Of a stretch of DNA of 64,000 bases, positions 8,215 to 15,743 are shown piece by piece; positions within the stretch are counted from its first letter, which is position 1; the number at the start of each line of letters is the position of its first letter. The stretch is taken from assembly GCF_029714425.1 (NCBI RefSeq), contig NZ_CP121668.1, positions 9,569,501 to 9,633,500 on the forward strand, written 5' to 3'. A program made the position numbers and the translations under genes. A model generated the notes under the pieces. It was not told the DNA's origin. It did no database searches and saw only the letters and a list, made by a program, of their open reading frames with translations. Origin of the DNA: Bradyrhizobium sp. CB2312. Its GTDB lineage: Bacteria > Pseudomonadota > Alphaproteobacteria > Rhizobiales > Xanthobacteraceae.

Positions 8215-10293
8215 TTGGCTGCGCTTGGACACAGCGATCATCCAGACCGGGCGCCCGGCCCGATCGGGCGGCTGCGCGCGCGTCTCGTCGGCCTGCTCCG
8301 GGCGGTGCCGATCCGCTGGCGCATCCTGTCGATCGCGGCCCTGAACTCCGCGGTGGTGGTGGTGCTGGTCGGGCTGATCTGGAATGGCACGCAGGTGCTG
8401 GGCTCGGCCTGGGGCGACGTCCGCCAGGTGCGCGAATCCGACCGCATCCTGGCGCTGCTCGAGAGCGAGACCGGGCGGCTCCAGAACCTGATCCACCGCT
8501 ACATCAACCAGCCGAGCCCGGACCTGTTCGCCGAGATCCTGCTGCTGCGTGAGGCCGTGCTGGGCACGCTGACCAACCGCGCCGCCAAGGACCCGATGCT
8601 GTCGGGCTCGGTCGAGGAGCTCGAGCGCACCACCGACCGCTTCCTCAACGGCTTCGGCGAGCTGCGCAGCGTGCAGGCCACCATCGCCAAAACCTATGAG
8701 GAGCAGGTGCAGGTCCCGGCCAAGGACATGGCCGGCCTCTATTCCATCATCGAAGGCGCCACCGGCCACCGCGACGCGTTGATCTGGCCCTCGCTCGGCA
8801 AGTCCCGCGAGGCCTTCACGGCGATGCTGGTCGCGGCCAATTCCTACTATCTGTCGCAGTCGTCGGGCGCCGCCGACGACGCGCGCCGCAACACCGAGAC
8901 GATCGAGAAGACCATTCCGGTCATGCTCGATCTCGCCGACAACGACCTGCAGAAGATGGCGCTGGAAAAGCTCGCGACCCGCACCATGGCGCTGCGCGAG
9001 GGCTTTGCAAAGCTGTCCGAGCAGCTCGCGAGCCGTACCGAGCTGCTCCGCAACACCATCGATGCCAGCCAGGCCGAGGCGATCGGCGCCATCGACGATC
9101 TCTCGACCAAGATGCGCCAGCGCGAGCAGAAGGCGCAGGAGACGTTCGACCGCACGCTCGCCGATATTTCCCGCCGCGTGCTCTCGATCGCGGTCATCTT
9201 CCTCGGTATCATCCTCACCGCAGGCGTTTTGATCGCGCTGTCGATCCGCCTGCCGCTGCAGCAGATCATGGCGGCGATGCGCGCCATCACGCTCGGCGAC
9301 CTCGACCGCGAGGTGCAGGGCACCAAGGCACGCGACGAGGTCGGCGCCATGGCGCGCGCGGTGGAGGTATTCCGCGAGAACGCGATCGCCAAGCGCCAGA
9401 CCGAGGACGAGCTGCGTGCCTCCAAGGAGAAAGCCGAGAGCGCGCTGCTCGAGCTCAACGCCGCGCAGCAGAATCTGATCGACGCGGAGCGGCTCGCCGC
9501 GCTCGGCGGCCTCGTCGCCGGCGTCGCGCACGAGGTCAACAACCCCATCGGCATCAGCCTGACGGTCGCCTCGAGCTTTGCCCGGCGCAGCGAGATCTTC
9601 GAGGCCCAGCTCAAGGGCGAGGGCGGCCTGCGCCGCTCGCAGCTCGACGAGTTCGTGCAGTCCTCGCGCGATGCCTCGCAGCAGCTGGTCGCCAACCTCA
9701 CCCGCGCCGGCGAACTGATCCAGTCGTTCAAGCAGGTTGCGGTCGACCGCTCCCATGCCGAGCGGCGGCAGTTCTCACTCAGCGAAGCAACCGACCAGAT
9801 CATCGCAAGCCTCAGGCCCGTGCTGAAGCGCTCGCCGATCACGCTCCAGGTCGACGTGCCCGAGGGGCTGCTGCTCGACGGCTATCCCGGCTCCTACGGC
9901 CAGATCCTGACCAATCTCTTCCTCAACGCCGCCAATCATGCCTTCGCCGACGGGCGCGCCGGCACCATCACGATCTCGGCCCGGCCACGCGGGACCGACG
10001 ACATCGAGATCATCTTCACCGATGACGGGGCCGGCATGACCCCCGATGTGCAACGCCAGGCCTTTGACCCATTCTTTACCACCCGGCGCAATGAAGGTGG
10101 CACGGGACTCGGCCTTCATATCGTCTATAACCTGGTGACCCAGCAGCTCGGCGGACGCATGATGCTGGAATCCAAGCTGGGACAAGGTACTACTTTTCGG
10201 ATTATCATGCCGCGGATCGCCAAGGGCGGCACGCAAAGCACAGAGACTGACGGGACTTCTCAATGGCCGAACAGGACGATGTCCTCCACCTGA
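8215..10293 (+). CDS. membrane-bound sensor histidine kinase
   Basis: 692 residues, TTG start at 8215, 9 bases after the GGAG that overlaps the end of the preceding gene. Topology: a membrane helix near residues 40-60, a helical periplasmic sensor of about 260 residues with no recognisable Cache or PAS signature, a second helix near 320-345 (SIAVIFLGIILTAGVLIAL), a HAMP domain (about 346-395), a coiled coil, then HisKA with the phospho-acceptor His439 in GVAHEVNNP, and HATPase with NLFLNAANHAF, FTDDGAGM and GGTGLGLHIV. The arrangement resembles TRAP-linked kinases of the DctB/DctS type. Its gene overlaps the next by 31 bases. Likely ligand: whatever the DctP-like protein at 7213-8208 carries (inference). 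Confidence 0.93.
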   Translation: MAALGHSDHPDRAPGPIGRLRARLVGLLRAVPIRWRILSIAALNSAVVVVLVGLIWNGTQVLGSAWGDVRQVRESDRILALLESETGRLQNLIHRYINQPSPDLFAEILLLREAVLGTLTNRAAKDPMLSGSVEELERTTDRFLNGFGELRSVQATIAKTYEEQVQVPAKDMAGLYSIIEGATGHRDALIWPSLGKSREAFTAMLVAANSYYLSQSSGAADDARRNTETIEKTIPVMLDLADNDLQKMALEKLATRTMALREGFAKLSEQLASRTELLRNTIDASQAEAIGAIDDLSTKMRQREQKAQETFDRTLADISRRVLSIAVIFLGIILTAGVLIALSIRLPLQQIMAAMRAITLGDLDREVQGTKARDEVGAMARAVEVFRENAIAKRQTEDELRASKEKAESALLELNAAQQNLIDAERLAALGGLVAGVAHEVNNPIGISLTVASSFARRSEIFEAQLKGEGGLRRSQLDEFVQSSRDASQQLVANLTRAGELIQSFKQVAVDRSHAERRQFSLSEATDQIIASLRPVLKRSPITLQVDVPEGLLLDGYPGSYGQILTNLFLNAANHAFADGRAGTITISARPRGTDDIEIIFTDDGAGMTPDVQRQAFDPFFTTRRNEGGTGLGLHIVYNLVTQQLGGRMMLESKLGQGTTFRIIMPRIAKGGTQSTETDGTSQWPNRTMSST

Positions 10294-12008
10294 TCGACGA
10301 CACCGGTACCGCGCCGGAGGACCAGAACGCACGAAAATGGAAGATCGCCGTCATCGACGACGATCCGGCCGTGCACGACGGCACCCGCTTCGCGCTGTCC
10401 GATTACAGCCTCAACGGCCAGAGCCTGGAGATCCTCTCGGCGCATTCCGCGGCCGAAGGCCGCAAGCTGATGGCCGAGCACGGCGACATCGCCGCGGTGC
10501 TGCTCGACGTCATCATGGAGACCGACGTCGCCGGCCTCGAGCTGGTCGAGTTCATCCGCAACGAGCTCAAGAACGAGACCGTGCGCATCATCCTGCGCAC
10601 CGGCCAGCCCGGCCAGGCGCCGGAGCGGCGCGTGATCGTGCAGTACGACATCAACGACTACAAGGCCAAGACCGAGCTCACCGCCGACAAGCTGTTCACC
10701 TCGCTGACCGCGGCGCTGCGCTCCTACCAGCAGCTCGAGCGCATGGTGCAGACGCGGCGCGGGCTCGAGATCATCATCGACGCGGCCTCGACGCTGTACG
10801 ACTTCAAGTCGATGCAGCGGCTCGCCGAGGGCGTGCTGACCCAGCTCGCCTCGCTGCTCAATGTCGACTGCGCCGGTATACTGGTCCTGCGCGACAATGG
10901 CGGCGTCGACCCGGAGCTCTCGGTGCTTGCGGGGAGCGGCTGCTACAGCCGTTTCATCGGCACGACCTCATCGCGGGCGCTCGACCCTGATTTGCGCGAG
11001 CTGGTGGAAGCCGCGTTCCAGCGCCGCAAGAACGAGTTCGCCGACCACCGCAGCGTGATCTATTTGCGCACCGGCTCCGGCCGCGAGGTGGTGGTGCTGC
11101 TCCAGGCCGAGCGCGAATTGTCCGAGACCGACCGCTCGCTGGTCGAGATCTTCTCCAGCCGGCTCTCGATCGCATTCGACAACGTGATCCTCTACCAGCA
11201 GCTCCAGGACGCCAACACGCAGCTGGAGGACCGCGTCGCCCAGCGCACCCGCGCGCTGATGCAGGCCAACCGCCGCCTCTCGGCGCAATGGCTGCGGCTG
11301 CAGCGCGCCAACGGCTTCAAGAACGAGATTCTGGGCACCGTCGCGCATGATCTGAAGAACCCGCTCGGCGTCATCCTCGGCCGCACCGAGATGCTGAAGG
11401 AGCTGATCTCGACCGGCGCATCGGAAGGCGGCGTGGTCGCCCAGGTCGATCACATCCGCGACGCCACCAAGCGCCTGACCACGATGGTCGACCATCTGAT
11501 CTCGGACGCGATGGCCGATGCCTTCGACATCACCATCCGCCGCGAGCCGGTGGACGTCGCGGCGCTGGTGAAAGAGGTCGCCGACGCCAACCAGCCGCTT
11601 GCGGTCAACAAGCAGCAGGCGATCAGCGTGACCGCGCCGCCCAACATCGTCACCATGTGCGACACCGACCGCATCCGCGAAGCGATCGACAACCTCATCA
11701 GCAACGCGATCAAGTACTCGCCGATCGGCGGCAAGATCGGCGTCACCGTTACCCATGAGGGCAGCGACACCATCATCCGGGTCAGCGACGAAGGCGCGGG
11801 CCTGTCGCCGGAAGATCTCGGCCGCCTGTTCGGCCGGTTCCAGCGGCTGTCCGCCAAGCCGACCGCGGGTGAGAGCTCGACGGGGCTTGGGCTTTCCATC
11901 GTCAAGCGTATTATCGACATGCATGGCGGCGAGGTGACGGCCGAGAGCGAGGGCCCCGGCAAGGGCTCGACCTTCACCATCACCCTGCCCGCGACCGAGA
12001 TGCCGTGA
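10263..12008 (+). CDS. REC-DUF3369-histidine kinase, cytoplasmic phosphorelay protein
   Basis: 581 residues, no membrane segment. Order: a receiver domain (about 25-160) with acceptor Asp82 in VLLDVIME and switch residues in RTGQPGQ and YKAKTEL; a DUF3369 GAF-like region (about 165-320, GLEIIIDAASTLYDFKSMQRLAEGVL in part); a short coiled coil; HisKA with His362 in TVAHDLKNP; HATPase with DNLISNAIKYS, VSDEGAGLS and STGLGLSIVKRI. A receiver placed before a kinase is the layout of an intermediate or cross-signalling kinase that can be phosphorylated by an upstream kinase. It overlaps the preceding kinase gene by 31 bases, which implies translational coupling. Confidence 0.93.
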   Translation: MAEQDDVLHLIDDTGTAPEDQNARKWKIAVIDDDPAVHDGTRFALSDYSLNGQSLEILSAHSAAEGRKLMAEHGDIAAVLLDVIMETDVAGLELVEFIRNELKNETVRIILRTGQPGQAPERRVIVQYDINDYKAKTELTADKLFTSLTAALRSYQQLERMVQTRRGLEIIIDAASTLYDFKSMQRLAEGVLTQLASLLNVDCAGILVLRDNGGVDPELSVLAGSGCYSRFIGTTSSRALDPDLRELVEAAFQRRKNEFADHRSVIYLRTGSGREVVVLLQAERELSETDRSLVEIFSSRLSIAFDNVILYQQLQDANTQLEDRVAQRTRALMQANRRLSAQWLRLQRANGFKNEILGTVAHDLKNPLGVILGRTEMLKELISTGASEGGVVAQVDHIRDATKRLTTMVDHLISDAMADAFDITIRREPVDVAALVKEVADANQPLAVNKQQAISVTAPPNIVTMCDTDRIREAIDNLISNAIKYSPIGGKIGVTVTHEGSDTIIRVSDEGAGLSPEDLGRLFGRFQRLSAKPTAGESSTGLGLSIVKRIIDMHGGEVTAESEGPGKGSTFTITLPATEMP

Positions 12009-12048
12009 TTTGAGTACCGAGATCCAAGATCCTGGATTCTGAAGTGAC

Positions 12049-12786
12049 ATGACACAAAGCCAGCACATCATGATCGTCGACGACGAGGCCCCGGCCCGGG
12101 AGATGGTCGGCGATTACCTCAAGATGCACGGCTTCACCGTGACGCTGTGCGACGGCGGCAAGTCGCTCCGCGCCGCGATCCAGGGCAGCATGCCCGATCT
12201 CGTCGTGCTCGACCTCAACATGCCCGAGGAAGACGGCCTCTCGATCATCCGCGATCTCAAGAGCCGCATCAACGTGCCCGTCATCATGCTCACCGCAACC
12301 GCGAGCCCGATCGACCGCGTCGTCGGCCTCGAGCTCGGCGCCGACGATTACGTCGCAAAGCCCTGCGAGCTGCGCGAGCTGATGGCGCGCATCCGCTCGG
12401 TGCTGCGGCGGAGCACGCCAGTGAAGGCGGCAGCAGCGGAGACGGCGGCGGCGAAATCCGACAAGGACCAGCTGGTGCGCTTCGGCACCAAATGGCTCGA
12501 TCTCGAGGCGCAGGCCTTGCGCGACGACGAGGGCAACGAGCATCCGCTGACCGCGTCCGAATTCGGACTGCTCAAGGTGTTCGCGGCCAATCCGAAGCGC
12601 GTGCTGTCGCGCGAGCGTCTGCTGGAGCTTGCCAATGCGCGCGACGCCGAAGCCTTCGATCGCGCCGTTGACCTCCGCATCATGCGCATCCGCCGCAAGA
12701 TCGAGCCCGACCCGACCAAGCCCGCCGTGATCCGCACCATCCGCGGCGGCGGCTATCTGTTCTCGCCCGCGGGCGAGAAGGCGTAA
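12049..12786 (+). CDS. OmpR/PhoB-family response regulator
   Basis: 245 residues. The receiver domain (about 1-120) has acidic residues in IVDDEAPA, acceptor Asp55 in VVLDLNMPEEDG, Thr in MLTATAS and Lys in DYVAKPCELREL. An Ala/Lys-rich linker (about 122-145) leads to a winged-helix DNA-binding domain (about 150-243) with TASEFGLLKVF, RVLSRERLLEL, DLRIMRIRRKIE and the C-terminal hairpin TIRGGGYLFSP. It is the only DNA-binding protein of the four-gene unit 7213-12786 and is the likely output. The target promoters cannot be seen from the window. One plausible target is the unit's own promoter in 7015-7212. Confidence 0.95.
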   Translation: MTQSQHIMIVDDEAPAREMVGDYLKMHGFTVTLCDGGKSLRAAIQGSMPDLVVLDLNMPEEDGLSIIRDLKSRINVPVIMLTATASPIDRVVGLELGADDYVAKPCELRELMARIRSVLRRSTPVKAAAAETAAAKSDKDQLVRFGTKWLDLEAQALRDDEGNEHPLTASEFGLLKVFAANPKRVLSRERLLELANARDAEAFDRAVDLRIMRIRRKIEPDPTKPAVIRTIRGGGYLFSPAGEKA

Positions 12787-12801
12787 GGGGGCCCACACTC
12801 C

Positions 12802-12959
12802 GCTGTCATCCTGGACAAGCGTAGCGCAGCGGAGCGCTGATCCGGGATCCATAACCACAGGCCGTGGTTATGACGCCGAGCTCGAAACTCCGAGTCTTCG
12901 CCAAACTCCTCCCTGTGGTTATGGGTCCCCGGGCTCGCTTCGCGCCCCGGGACGACGCT
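12802..12959. repeat. mosaic intergenic repeat, family C, copy 1
   Basis: About 158 bases, starting TGTCATCCTGGACAAGCG and ending CCCCGGGACGACG. Two inner blocks read CATAACCACAGG and CCCTGTGGTTATGGGTCCC, with GAGTCTTCGCCAAAC between them. Other copies: 36981-37150, 38956-39149, 45446-45630, 46971-47104, 54662-54807, and a diverged one at 20311-20413. The remaining part of the 12787-13216 gap holds the sigma-factor upstream region. Confidence 0.85.
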
Positions 12960-13068
12960 GATGGGTGCCGCGCGAGCGAACGCAAGAGCCCGAAATTCGT
13001 TCCTGCCCCGCCAAATCGCCCGCCCCGTATTTTCCGTACATTGAAATTCCACGATTTTTTGTCTCGAA

Positions 13069-13097
13069 TGTTTCGTCGCGCCCTTTTCGACGAAACA
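13069..13097. promoter_or_regulatory. perfect dyad and GAAAC-rich region upstream of the ECF sigma gene
   Basis: TGTTTCGTCG and its exact complement CGACGAAACA are separated by 9 bases. Between here and 13180 further CGAAAC or GGAAAC motifs occur near 13111, 13145 and 13176, and the string CGACGAAACAATT at 13088 recurs exactly at 13896, just after the sigma gene. GAAAC resembles the -35 element of many ECF promoters, so the region may carry an autoregulated promoter. I could not find a convincing matching -10 element at fixed spacing. The dyad is certain; its role is a guess. Confidence 0.4.
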
Positions 13098-13216
13098 ATT
13101 TGGCGGCGCACGAAACCATTTTCCGCTTTTCGTGCAGACGTCCCGAAACGTTGGCTGATTAACACTTTGGTCCAAGGAAACGCCGCTCGGTTGCGGCGCA
13201 CCGGGGAGCTAAGTCA

Positions 13217-13828
13217 ATGCCGAACGTCATCGCCATCAACGCCCAGGCCAGCCAGAGCATCATTGCCGCTCAAGCGACCTCGGACGACATGCTTCTGGAG
13301 AGCATTGCCGACGGCAACCGGACGTCCATGCACATCCTTTATTGCCGACACAATGTGCGGGTCTATCGCTTCATCCTGCGCATCGTGCGCGATGCCACCA
13401 CGGCGGAAGACCTCGTCAGCCAGGTGTTCTTGGACGTGTGGCGGACCGCCGGGCAATTCCAGGGCCGCTCGCAGGTCTCGACCTGGCTGCTCTCGATCGC
13501 CCGTTTCAAGGCGCTGACCGCGATGCGCCAGCGCCGTTTCGAGGACATCGACCAGGAGGATGTGCGCCAGATCCCTGACGACACCGACACCCCGGAGACC
13601 TCGCTCGACCGCAGCGACACCAGCGCCATCCTGCGCGCCTGCGTCGCAAAGCTGTCGCCCGCGCATCGCGAGATCATCAACCTCGTCTACTACCACGAGA
13701 AGTCGGTGGAGGAGGTCGGTCAGATCATCGGCATCCCCCAGAGCACGGTGAAGACCCGCATGTTCTACGCCCGCAAGCAGCTGGCCGATTTGCTTAAGGG
13801 CGCCGGCGTCGACCGTTTCGCCGCGTAA
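13217..13828 (+). CDS. ECF-type RNA polymerase sigma factor
   Basis: 203 residues, ATG at 13217, 6 bases after GGGGAG. Region 2 is seen at about 35-105 (YRFILRIVRDATTAEDLVSQ, then FLDVWRTAGQF and STWLLSIARFKALTAMRQRR for promoter melting and -10 recognition). Region 4 is at about 140-195 (LSPAHREIINLVYYHEKSVEEV, split here, and IPQSTVKTRMFYARKQL, the helix-turn-helix for the -35 element). A 35-residue N-terminal extension before region 2 is longer than usual. No anti-sigma factor gene is adjacent on either strand, so control is by another means or by a distant gene. It stands alone, with its own terminator about 165 bases downstream. Confidence 0.93.
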   Translation: MPNVIAINAQASQSIIAAQATSDDMLLESIADGNRTSMHILYCRHNVRVYRFILRIVRDATTAEDLVSQVFLDVWRTAGQFQGRSQVSTWLLSIARFKALTAMRQRRFEDIDQEDVRQIPDDTDTPETSLDRSDTSAILRACVAKLSPAHREIINLVYYHEKSVEEVGQIIGIPQSTVKTRMFYARKQLADLLKGAGVDRFAA

Positions 13829-13992
13829 AATCAAGGATTTCAACGGGATAGGACCACAACTCAGGCCCTGTCCCCGGACACGGAAGTGTTACCGCCGACG
13901 AAACAATTGAAACGAAGCACAACATCAGGCGGAAAAACTTCCCTCCTATAAAGCTCACATACGGTTTCGTTAAACCTCCCAAGGACCTCCAG

Positions 13993-14030
13993 CGACCCGG
14001 ACGATGCCCCCGTCCGGGTCGTTTTGTGTT
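13993..14030 (+). terminator. intrinsic terminator of the sigma-factor transcript
   Basis: A perfect 10-base-pair stem CGACCCGGAC / GTCCGGGTCG with a 9-base loop is followed by TTTTGTGTTT. It is 165 bases past the sigma stop codon. The intervening 13829-13992 has no ATG-started frame but contains several GAAAC motifs, so it is a long 3' UTR or could be a separate small RNA ending at this terminator. Confidence 0.8.
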
Positions 14031-14066
14031 TGGGGGTGGCGAAGTGAGGCGGGCCCCGCTCTCTCA

Positions 14067-14214
14067 TTCCCTCCCCCCTTGCGGGGGAGGGGCAGGGAGA
14101 GGGGTGCCGCACGGGGACTCCAACGATTGGTGCGCGCCGCACGATCGCAGGCGGATAGACCATTTCTTGGGCCACCCCTCTCCCCCGCCCTCCCCCGCAA
14201 GGGGGGAGGGAGCG
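14067..14214. repeat. GC-rich palindromic intergenic repeat, family A, copy 3
   Basis: The same hairpins as at 531-655: TCCCTCCCCCC-TTGC-GGGGGAGGG at the left and CCCTCCCCCGC-AAGGGGGGAGGGAG at the right, with unrelated sequence in the middle. It separates the sigma factor from the ccdA operon. I see no gene in 14031-14343 apart from this element. Confidence 0.85.
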
Positions 14215-14343
14215 CGGCGTCACCGTGGTCCGCACCTGTTGCTTCCCCCGCGAGGGAGCTACTGCGTCACGAACGTGTGACACCGCGTAACGACCGCCTC
14301 ACCCACTCCGAACTGCCCTCGTGACCTCCATCACGAGGGCTCC

Positions 14344-15042
14344 ATGCTCGAACTTCTCTTCGCTGTTCTCGCCGGCATCCTCACCATCGCCGCGCCGTGC
14401 ACCTTGCCGATGCTGCCGATCCTGCTCGGCGCCTCGATCGGGCGCGCGGGGCATCTGCGGCCAGCGATGATCGCGCTCGGCTTCGTCGTCTCGTTCTCCG
14501 CCGTCGCGCTGCTGCTCGGCGCGCTCACGCGGGCATTCGATTTCGATCCGAACGTGCTGCGCGAGGCTGCCGCGATTCTGCTGCTCGGGTTCGGCCTGCT
14601 GATGCTGTGGCCGGCGCCGTTCGAATGGCTGTCGATCCGGCTCAATGGCTGGCTCGACCTTGGCGCTGCGAGCGGCGTGCAGCGCGAGGGTGCGATCGGC
14701 GGGCTCGTGCTCGGCACCACGCTGGGCCTGGTCTGGACGCCCTGCGCAGGGCCCGTGCTCGGTTCGATCCTGACGCTGGTCGCGACTTCGAAGAACCTGG
14801 CCTGGGCCGGCACGCTGCTGGTCGCCTACGCCATCGGCGCTGCGATCCCGATGCTGGCGATCGCCTATGGCGGACAGGCCGCGACCACGCGGGTGCGCAG
14901 CCTGGCGCGGATCTCGCCGCGGCTGCAGCAGGGTTTTGGCATCGTCGTGATCGCTTTCGCCCTCGCCGCCTACTTCCAATACGACACGCTGATCGTGGCG
15001 TGGCTCACCGGCTTCTATCCCACCGGCCAGATCGGCCTGTGA
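14344..15042 (+). CDS. ccdA: CcdA/DsbD-type thiol electron transporter, membrane protein
   Basis: 232 residues, six predicted membrane helices, ATG at 14344. It carries electrons from cytoplasmic thioredoxin across the inner membrane to periplasmic thiol proteins. Redox cysteines are Cys19 in TIAAPCTLP (helix 1) and Cys134 in VWTPCAGP (helix 4), the conserved pair of the family, each beside Pro. The size fits a free-standing CcdA without the soluble DsbD domains. The next gene (30 bases on) is a thioredoxin-like periplasmic protein, so the pair corresponds to the two halves of the fused DipZ protein of actinobacteria. Possible clients: cytochrome c maturation, or the periplasmic Sox and cytochrome proteins encoded later in the window. 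Confidence 0.92.
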   Translation: MLELLFAVLAGILTIAAPCTLPMLPILLGASIGRAGHLRPAMIALGFVVSFSAVALLLGALTRAFDFDPNVLREAAAILLLGFGLLMLWPAPFEWLSIRLNGWLDLGAASGVQREGAIGGLVLGTTLGLVWTPCAGPVLGSILTLVATSKNLAWAGTLLVAYAIGAAIPMLAIAYGGQAATTRVRSLARISPRLQQGFGIVVIAFALAAYFQYDTLIVAWLTGFYPTGQIGL

Positions 15043-15071
15043 TCCCTCGCATCCCAACGGAGAACACGTCC

Positions 15072-15659
15072 ATGACTGTCAAGCTGCTCGCCGTTTCCGC
15101 CGCCCTGATCGGCATGGCCGTGACCGGCGCCGTCATCCCCGGCATCTGCGACGACGCCGCGCGCGCGACGCCTGTCGGCACCGCAGCGGCAGCGCCGATC
15201 CAGGTCGCGGCCACGAGCCAACAGGCCGCACCCGACTTCACCGGGATCAACACCTGGTTCAACTCGAAACCGCTTGGCATCGCCGACCTGCGCGGCAAGG
15301 TCGTGCTGGTCGACTTCTGGACCTATGGCTGCGTCAACTGCGTCAACACGCTGCCGCACGTCACCGATCTCTATGCCAAATACAAGGACAAGGGCCTCGT
15401 CGTGGTCGGCGTGCACACGCCGGAATTCCCGTTCGAGCGCTCCGCCTCCAACGTCCAGGCCGCGCTGAAGCGCCACGGCATCACCTATCCGGTGGCGCAG
15501 GACAATGACTCCAAGACCTGGAACGCCTATCGCAACCAGTATTGGCCGGCGCAGTACATCATCGACCAGAGCGGCAAGATCGTGTTCCAGCACGAGGGCG
15601 AAGGCGCCTACGACCAGATCGACCGCACCGTCGCCCGGCTGCTGAACGCCAACAGCTGA
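15072..15659 (+). CDS. periplasmic thioredoxin-like protein (TlpA/DipZ C-domain type)
   Basis: 195 residues. A hydrophobic signal region (LLAVSAALIGMAVTGAVIPG) is followed by an Ala-rich linker, then a thioredoxin fold from about residue 55. The active site is YGCVNCVN (Cys87, Cys90) after VLVDFWT, and the cis-Pro region is in YWPAQYIID. CVNC rather than CGPC or CPPC is typical of the DipZ-associated redoxins. It probably receives electrons from the CcdA homologue encoded 30 bases upstream. A hairpin GCTGATG-CCG-CATCAGC (15655-15671) starts inside its stop codon. Confidence 0.92.
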   Translation: MTVKLLAVSAALIGMAVTGAVIPGICDDAARATPVGTAAAAPIQVAATSQQAAPDFTGINTWFNSKPLGIADLRGKVVLVDFWTYGCVNCVNTLPHVTDLYAKYKDKGLVVVGVHTPEFPFERSASNVQAALKRHGITYPVAQDNDSKTWNAYRNQYWPAQYIIDQSGKIVFQHEGEGAYDQIDRTVARLLNANS

Positions 15660-15690
15660 TGCCGCATCAGCGGCTTTCGGTTGCGGCTTG

Positions 15691-15714
15691 ACTCCACGGA
15701 CCCGTCCGTGGAGT
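15691..15714 (+). terminator. perfect palindrome after the redoxin gene, possible terminator
   Basis: ACTCCACGGAC-CC-GTCCGTGGAGT is an 11-base-pair stem with a 2-base loop, followed by TTTC. The short T run makes it a weak intrinsic terminator. It sits 30 bases before the ATG of the next gene, so it would also separate ccdA-tlpA from 15744-16718. Confidence 0.5.
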
Positions 15715-15743
15715 TTCGCGGGCGACGGAATCAGCCGCCCGCA

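Noticed and set aside
7222..9756. An 844-codon minus-strand frame across the DctP-like and kinase genes
   Set aside because: Same reason: it opposes two genes with full sets of family motifs and has no motif of its own.
10263..12008. Second kinase considered as a bacteriophytochrome or chemotaxis CheA-type protein
   Set aside because: No chromophore, PHY or Hpt domain is seen; the order REC, GAF-like DUF3369, HisKA, HATPase is clear.
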